Source of the DNA: Chitinophagaceae bacterium | GTDB taxonomy: Bacteria > Bacteroidota > Bacteroidia > Chitinophagales > Chitinophagaceae | Direction of reading: 5' to 3' | DNA length: 6,441 bases | NCBI GenBank assembly: GCA_947483345.1 | Contig: CANKNL010000174.1 | Span: forward strand, 1-6,441 | Part shown: in pieces, positions 3,712-6,441 of the stretch | Layout: the number at the start of each line of letters is the position of its first letter | Numbering within the stretch: the stretch's first letter is position 1 | Translations under genes and position numbers: made by a program | The notes under the pieces: model-generated | Databases searched by the model: none | What the model was told of the DNA's origin: nothing | The model's input: the letters and a program-made list of their open reading frames with translations, nothing else

Positions 3712-6441
3712 TTAAAAAATCGCTCTGATAGCCGCCCTGGCAATATGAATCGTTCTTGTCGCTTCAGGCTTTCTACCTTCATACTGTATACTCATTTCTA
3801 TATTTCCAGCCAGTCGTTTTGTAAATTCTATATTCCATAAATAATTCTTGCCAGGTAATAATCCATCTAATAGAATATATCCCACCGTTGAATTGGCCGA
3901 ACCGGGATAACCTTTATAGCTGATTGAATTCAATGAAAATCGGGCATTTAATGTACTGCTGGAAAGAATATTATACCTTATATCGGCTGTGAATATGTTA
4001 TTTGAAGCGGATTCCAGGGAATCAATAGTATTTTGCTTTTGTCCGTAAGCATAAGTTAAAGTAGCCCTTAGATTTGTTTTATGTACAAACGAAAATGACG
4101 GTTCTATAATATTTTGCAAAACTTTATAATTGCGGTTATCAAATTTTGGGCCCTTGGTATTTAACCCGTTTTTTATCTGTTTATAACTTAAAGTCGTTGT
4201 AAACGCCTTGTTGATGTTCCACCTGAATTTAGTAACCAGATTACGCAGTTTGCGGCTTTCAAATCCATAACTCAACAACGATTTACCATTGTTAATACTG
4301 TGTGTAACATCAAATCCCCATTTTATATTACTGCGATTGAAAAACAAAGTATTGGACAAAAACGAGTTTAAAGTGATCAAGGTGGTATCTACCAGTTTAT
4401 TGGTAAACGGATTAAATTGAAATTTTCCGGTACTGATATCTTTTTTATTGATCTGTAAAGCAGAACTGATACTGGAACGGGATAATATTTTTTTAAAACC
4501 CGTTGCAGAAGGCTTTATGATGTTTTTTGGATTTATTGAAAAACTATAATTAAACTGCACATAATTAGCTTTTACATATTGATTACTTGGTGTGAATACC
4601 CGTATATATTTTTTCTGATCCTGAAAAATGGCTATTTCAAATTCATTAAGTTCTGGAATACCGTTACTGTTATAATCTATCCAGGTATATTCCCCCTGTC
4701 CTGCCGGTACTTCAACAAAAGTATATTCTCTTTTCTGCTCCTGGCCTGAGCCTAATTCATACAAAACATTGCCGGTAATGAACCCTTTTAATTCGTTTAC
4801 ATAATACTCTGCTCTGCCCAACAGGCTTTCATCGGCTTTTTGCCTGCTGGTAGCCATATTAAAAATATGGAGCTTACGGTAAGTTACATTCAGTTTAAAC
4901 TGGTGTTTTTCATTTTTTAACAGCTCAGTAATAAAATTATAATTATCACTTCTGTCGGCTTTTCCCAATGTTGATTTTACAGGCAAAAGATCGTTTCTGG
5001 TAAAATAAGATATACCCCATTTGTTTACTTTTGCGGGATTCGATTTAACATAGACCTGCCACACATTAAAAGCATAACTCAATGCCGATAAAGTATCCCC
5101 TGATTTATTATGCAGTTTATTATATTCGCTGTTATACTTAAGACCTATCTGTAATTTTTTAATGGTGGTTAATTCTTTTGACAGATCAATTAAAGGCCTT
5201 AAGAAAGAACCTTTTTGTAAGGTATAATTGATGGTTGTATAACCGATCTGCGTGGCGAGTTTCCAACCACTTACTTGACTGTTACTGTTTAACACCTGGC
5301 GTAGTCCGGCATAGGCATCACTGCGGGTATAACTGGTAACCTCATACTGTAAAAAATTACCTGAACTGTCGGCCATCTTGATGGCTGCATTTGCAATATG
5401 TTCATCTGCTATACCCACATTATACGGCAAACTCCAGTCGCGTAAAAATTCAATATTACGCAAACGCTCAACTGCTTTAAATCTGTCCTGAACAAATTCA
5501 TAACCCAATTTGGTTTGTATTAGTAAAGCCTTATTAAATAAATGAACCCGGATATCATCCCTAATAAACTGTAGTTTGGTAGCAAAGGCTTTATCGTTAC
5601 TTTTATCTTTACCCGAAAAAAGATTGATATCATAGTTACTCATTGCCAGTTCTGCCTTAAGCTTTGTTTTTAGATTGAAAACATATTCACCACCAATGGT
5701 TATTAGTTGTTGTTTTTTGGGCGATACCAATAACATTACGGGGGCATAATCTCCCAGTTTATTATTTGCTGCATCAGGCTTAACCCAGCCAAATACTTTG
5801 CCATTGGTGGCTGTTTGCAATGGCGTATAATTACCTTTCCCGGGGCCCAGATAGGTAAAACTTAAATTATACAATACATCATTGGGATTAACAGAAAAAA
5901 CAAAAACAGAATCATGTAAAGTGCCGTTATACAAGGTGTCTATTTTTTTGTACAGAATTTTACCCGCACTGATTGTATCTCTAACTGCATTTTCGAAATA
6001 GGCTGTATCTACACCATCCCCGATATCGGCTAAAAATTGCTTTTGCCTGGCATCCAGTACCTGGTTTATTGAAGAGTTTTTCGCATCGGCATTGTTATAG
6101 AATCCGATATTGAGGAAAAACTTATTCTTAATGCTCAGTTCATCACTGACATAAATTTGAGAGTTTAAAAAATTACGGTCGGCATATTCAAACTCAATTT
6201 GTATTCTTTTATCCTTGGTGACTAAACGCTTTTGGGTAAAGGTTAATTCGGCTGTATTATAATTAATAATATAATCCTGATCTTCGCCACGTTGCAATAA
6301 TTCACCGTCCATATATACCCTTTCGGTGCCGGCCAGTACAACAAAAAACAATTCTAAATTCGGACTGGTTAATCGATAGGGTCCTTGGTTACCCTCCAAT
6401 GTATTTAATTGATTGCGTGTAAATTTTCCTTTGGCAATGGC
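3712..6441 (-). CDS. Large outer-membrane beta-barrel-like protein, C-terminal 909 codons, 5' end outside window
   Basis: The frame is open to the right edge with no start inside: codon 15 of the visible part is TTG (Leu) in mid-protein, preceded by AIAKGKFTRNQLNT, so the gene is 5'-truncated by the window. The first 90 visible residues resemble a compact beta module with VYMDGELLQRGEDQDY at 42-57, a pattern also seen in other bacterial surface proteins. The remainder is almost entirely alternating hydrophobic and polar residues with aromatic girdle positions and N/G/S turns, as in a transmembrane barrel. Near the end are GLLPGKNYLW (860-869) and YEGRKP (887-892), and the protein ends RAAIRAIF with a terminal Phe, the usual signal for the BAM assembly machinery. 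A calcium-loop-like DYNSNGIPELNE lies at 589-600. I recall close relatives as unnamed Bacteroidota proteins of 1000 or more residues. There is no TonB-receptor plug in view. Function is unknown; transport, adhesion or secretion are all possible. Confidence 0.88.
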   Translation of the reverse strand, partial: AIAKGKFTRNQLNTLEGNQGPYRLTSPNLELFFVVLAGTERVYMDGELLQRGEDQDYIINYNTAELTFTQKRLVTKDKRIQIEFEYADRNFLNSQIYVSDELSIKNKFFLNIGFYNNADAKNSSINQVLDARQKQFLADIGDGVDTAYFENAVRDTISAGKILYKKIDTLYNGTLHDSVFVFSVNPNDVLYNLSFTYLGPGKGNYTPLQTATNGKVFGWVKPDAANNKLGDYAPVMLLVSPKKQQLITIGGEYVFNLKTKLKAELAMSNYDINLFSGKDKSNDKAFATKLQFIRDDIRVHLFNKALLIQTKLGYEFVQDRFKAVERLRNIEFLRDWSLPYNVGIADEHIANAAIKMADSSGNFLQYEVTSYTRSDAYAGLRQVLNSNSQVSGWKLATQIGYTTINYTLQKGSFLRPLIDLSKELTTIKKLQIGLKYNSEYNKLHNKSGDTLSALSYAFNVWQVYVKSNPAKVNKWGISYFTRNDLLPVKSTLGKADRSDNYNFITELLKNEKHQFKLNVTYRKLHIFNMATSRQKADESLLGRAEYYVNELKGFITGNVLYELGSGQEQKREYTFVEVPAGQGEYTWIDYNSNGIPELNEFEIAIFQDQKKYIRVFTPSNQYVKANYVQFNYSFSINPKNIIKPSATGFKKILSRSSISSALQINKKDISTGKFQFNPFTNKLVDTTLITLNSFLSNTLFFNRSNIKWGFDVTHSINNGKSLLSYGFESRKLRNLVTKFRWNINKAFTTTLSYKQIKNGLNTKGPKFDNRNYKVLQNIIEPSFSFVHKTNLRATLTYAYGQKQNTIDSLESASNNIFTADIRYNILSSSTLNARFSLNSISYKGYPGSANSTVGYILLDGLLPGKNYLWNIEFTKRLAGNIEMSIQYEGRKPEATRTIHIARAAIRAIF

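Noticed and set aside
6397..6399. TTG as the true start of the barrel gene
   Set aside because: The same frame continues upstream without a stop to the window edge, reading AIAKGKFTRNQLNT, so TTG is an internal leucine codon.

Overview
The window looks like ordinary chromosome from a member of the Bacteroidota, most likely a Chitinophagaceae-like organism. The evidence is threefold. The PurM, RibF and HolA proteins have the wording I associate with that group. Start codons are preceded by A/T-rich sequence rather than a Shine-Dalgarno motif. Several starts lie downstream of exact matches to the Bacteroidota -7 promoter element TAnnTTTG. The genus is inferred from remembered family patterns, not from a search. 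I see no insertion sequence, phage gene, CRISPR array, tRNA or rRNA.

Layout, left to right. (1) 1-271, minus: the first 90 codons of purM (purine biosynthesis), which runs off the left edge. (2) 272-394: a divergent intergenic region with a 14-bp tandem repeat touching the purM start, a candidate -7 element and a short imperfect palindrome just upstream of ribF. (3) 395-1318, plus: ribF, the bifunctional riboflavin kinase/FAD synthetase. (4) 1319-1362: a 44-bp convergent gap with two overlapping, mutually exclusive hairpins, probably a terminator. (5) 1363-2361, minus: holA, the delta subunit of the DNA polymerase III clamp loader. (6) 2362-2640: a 279-bp divergent region holding candidate promoters for both sides and a 7-codon upstream reading frame whose stop overlaps the next start codon. 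(7) 2641-3645, plus: a single-pass membrane protein with a long coiled coil and a C-terminal beta-rich domain, function unknown. (8) 3646-3711: a convergent gap with nested AT-rich inverted repeats. (9) 3712-6441, minus: the C-terminal 909 codons of a very large outer-membrane beta-barrel-like protein, open at the right edge.

The genes do not form one operon. Every neighbouring pair is divergent or convergent, so each is probably its own transcription unit here. The first three identified genes are housekeeping (purines, flavin cofactors, replication). The last two are envelope proteins without an assigned function and are the least understood part of the window. No clearly new defence or mobile system is visible. 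The most interesting signals are the overlapping mini-ORF before the coiled-coil gene, the alternative hairpins, and the uncharacterised barrel protein with a calcium-loop-like motif.
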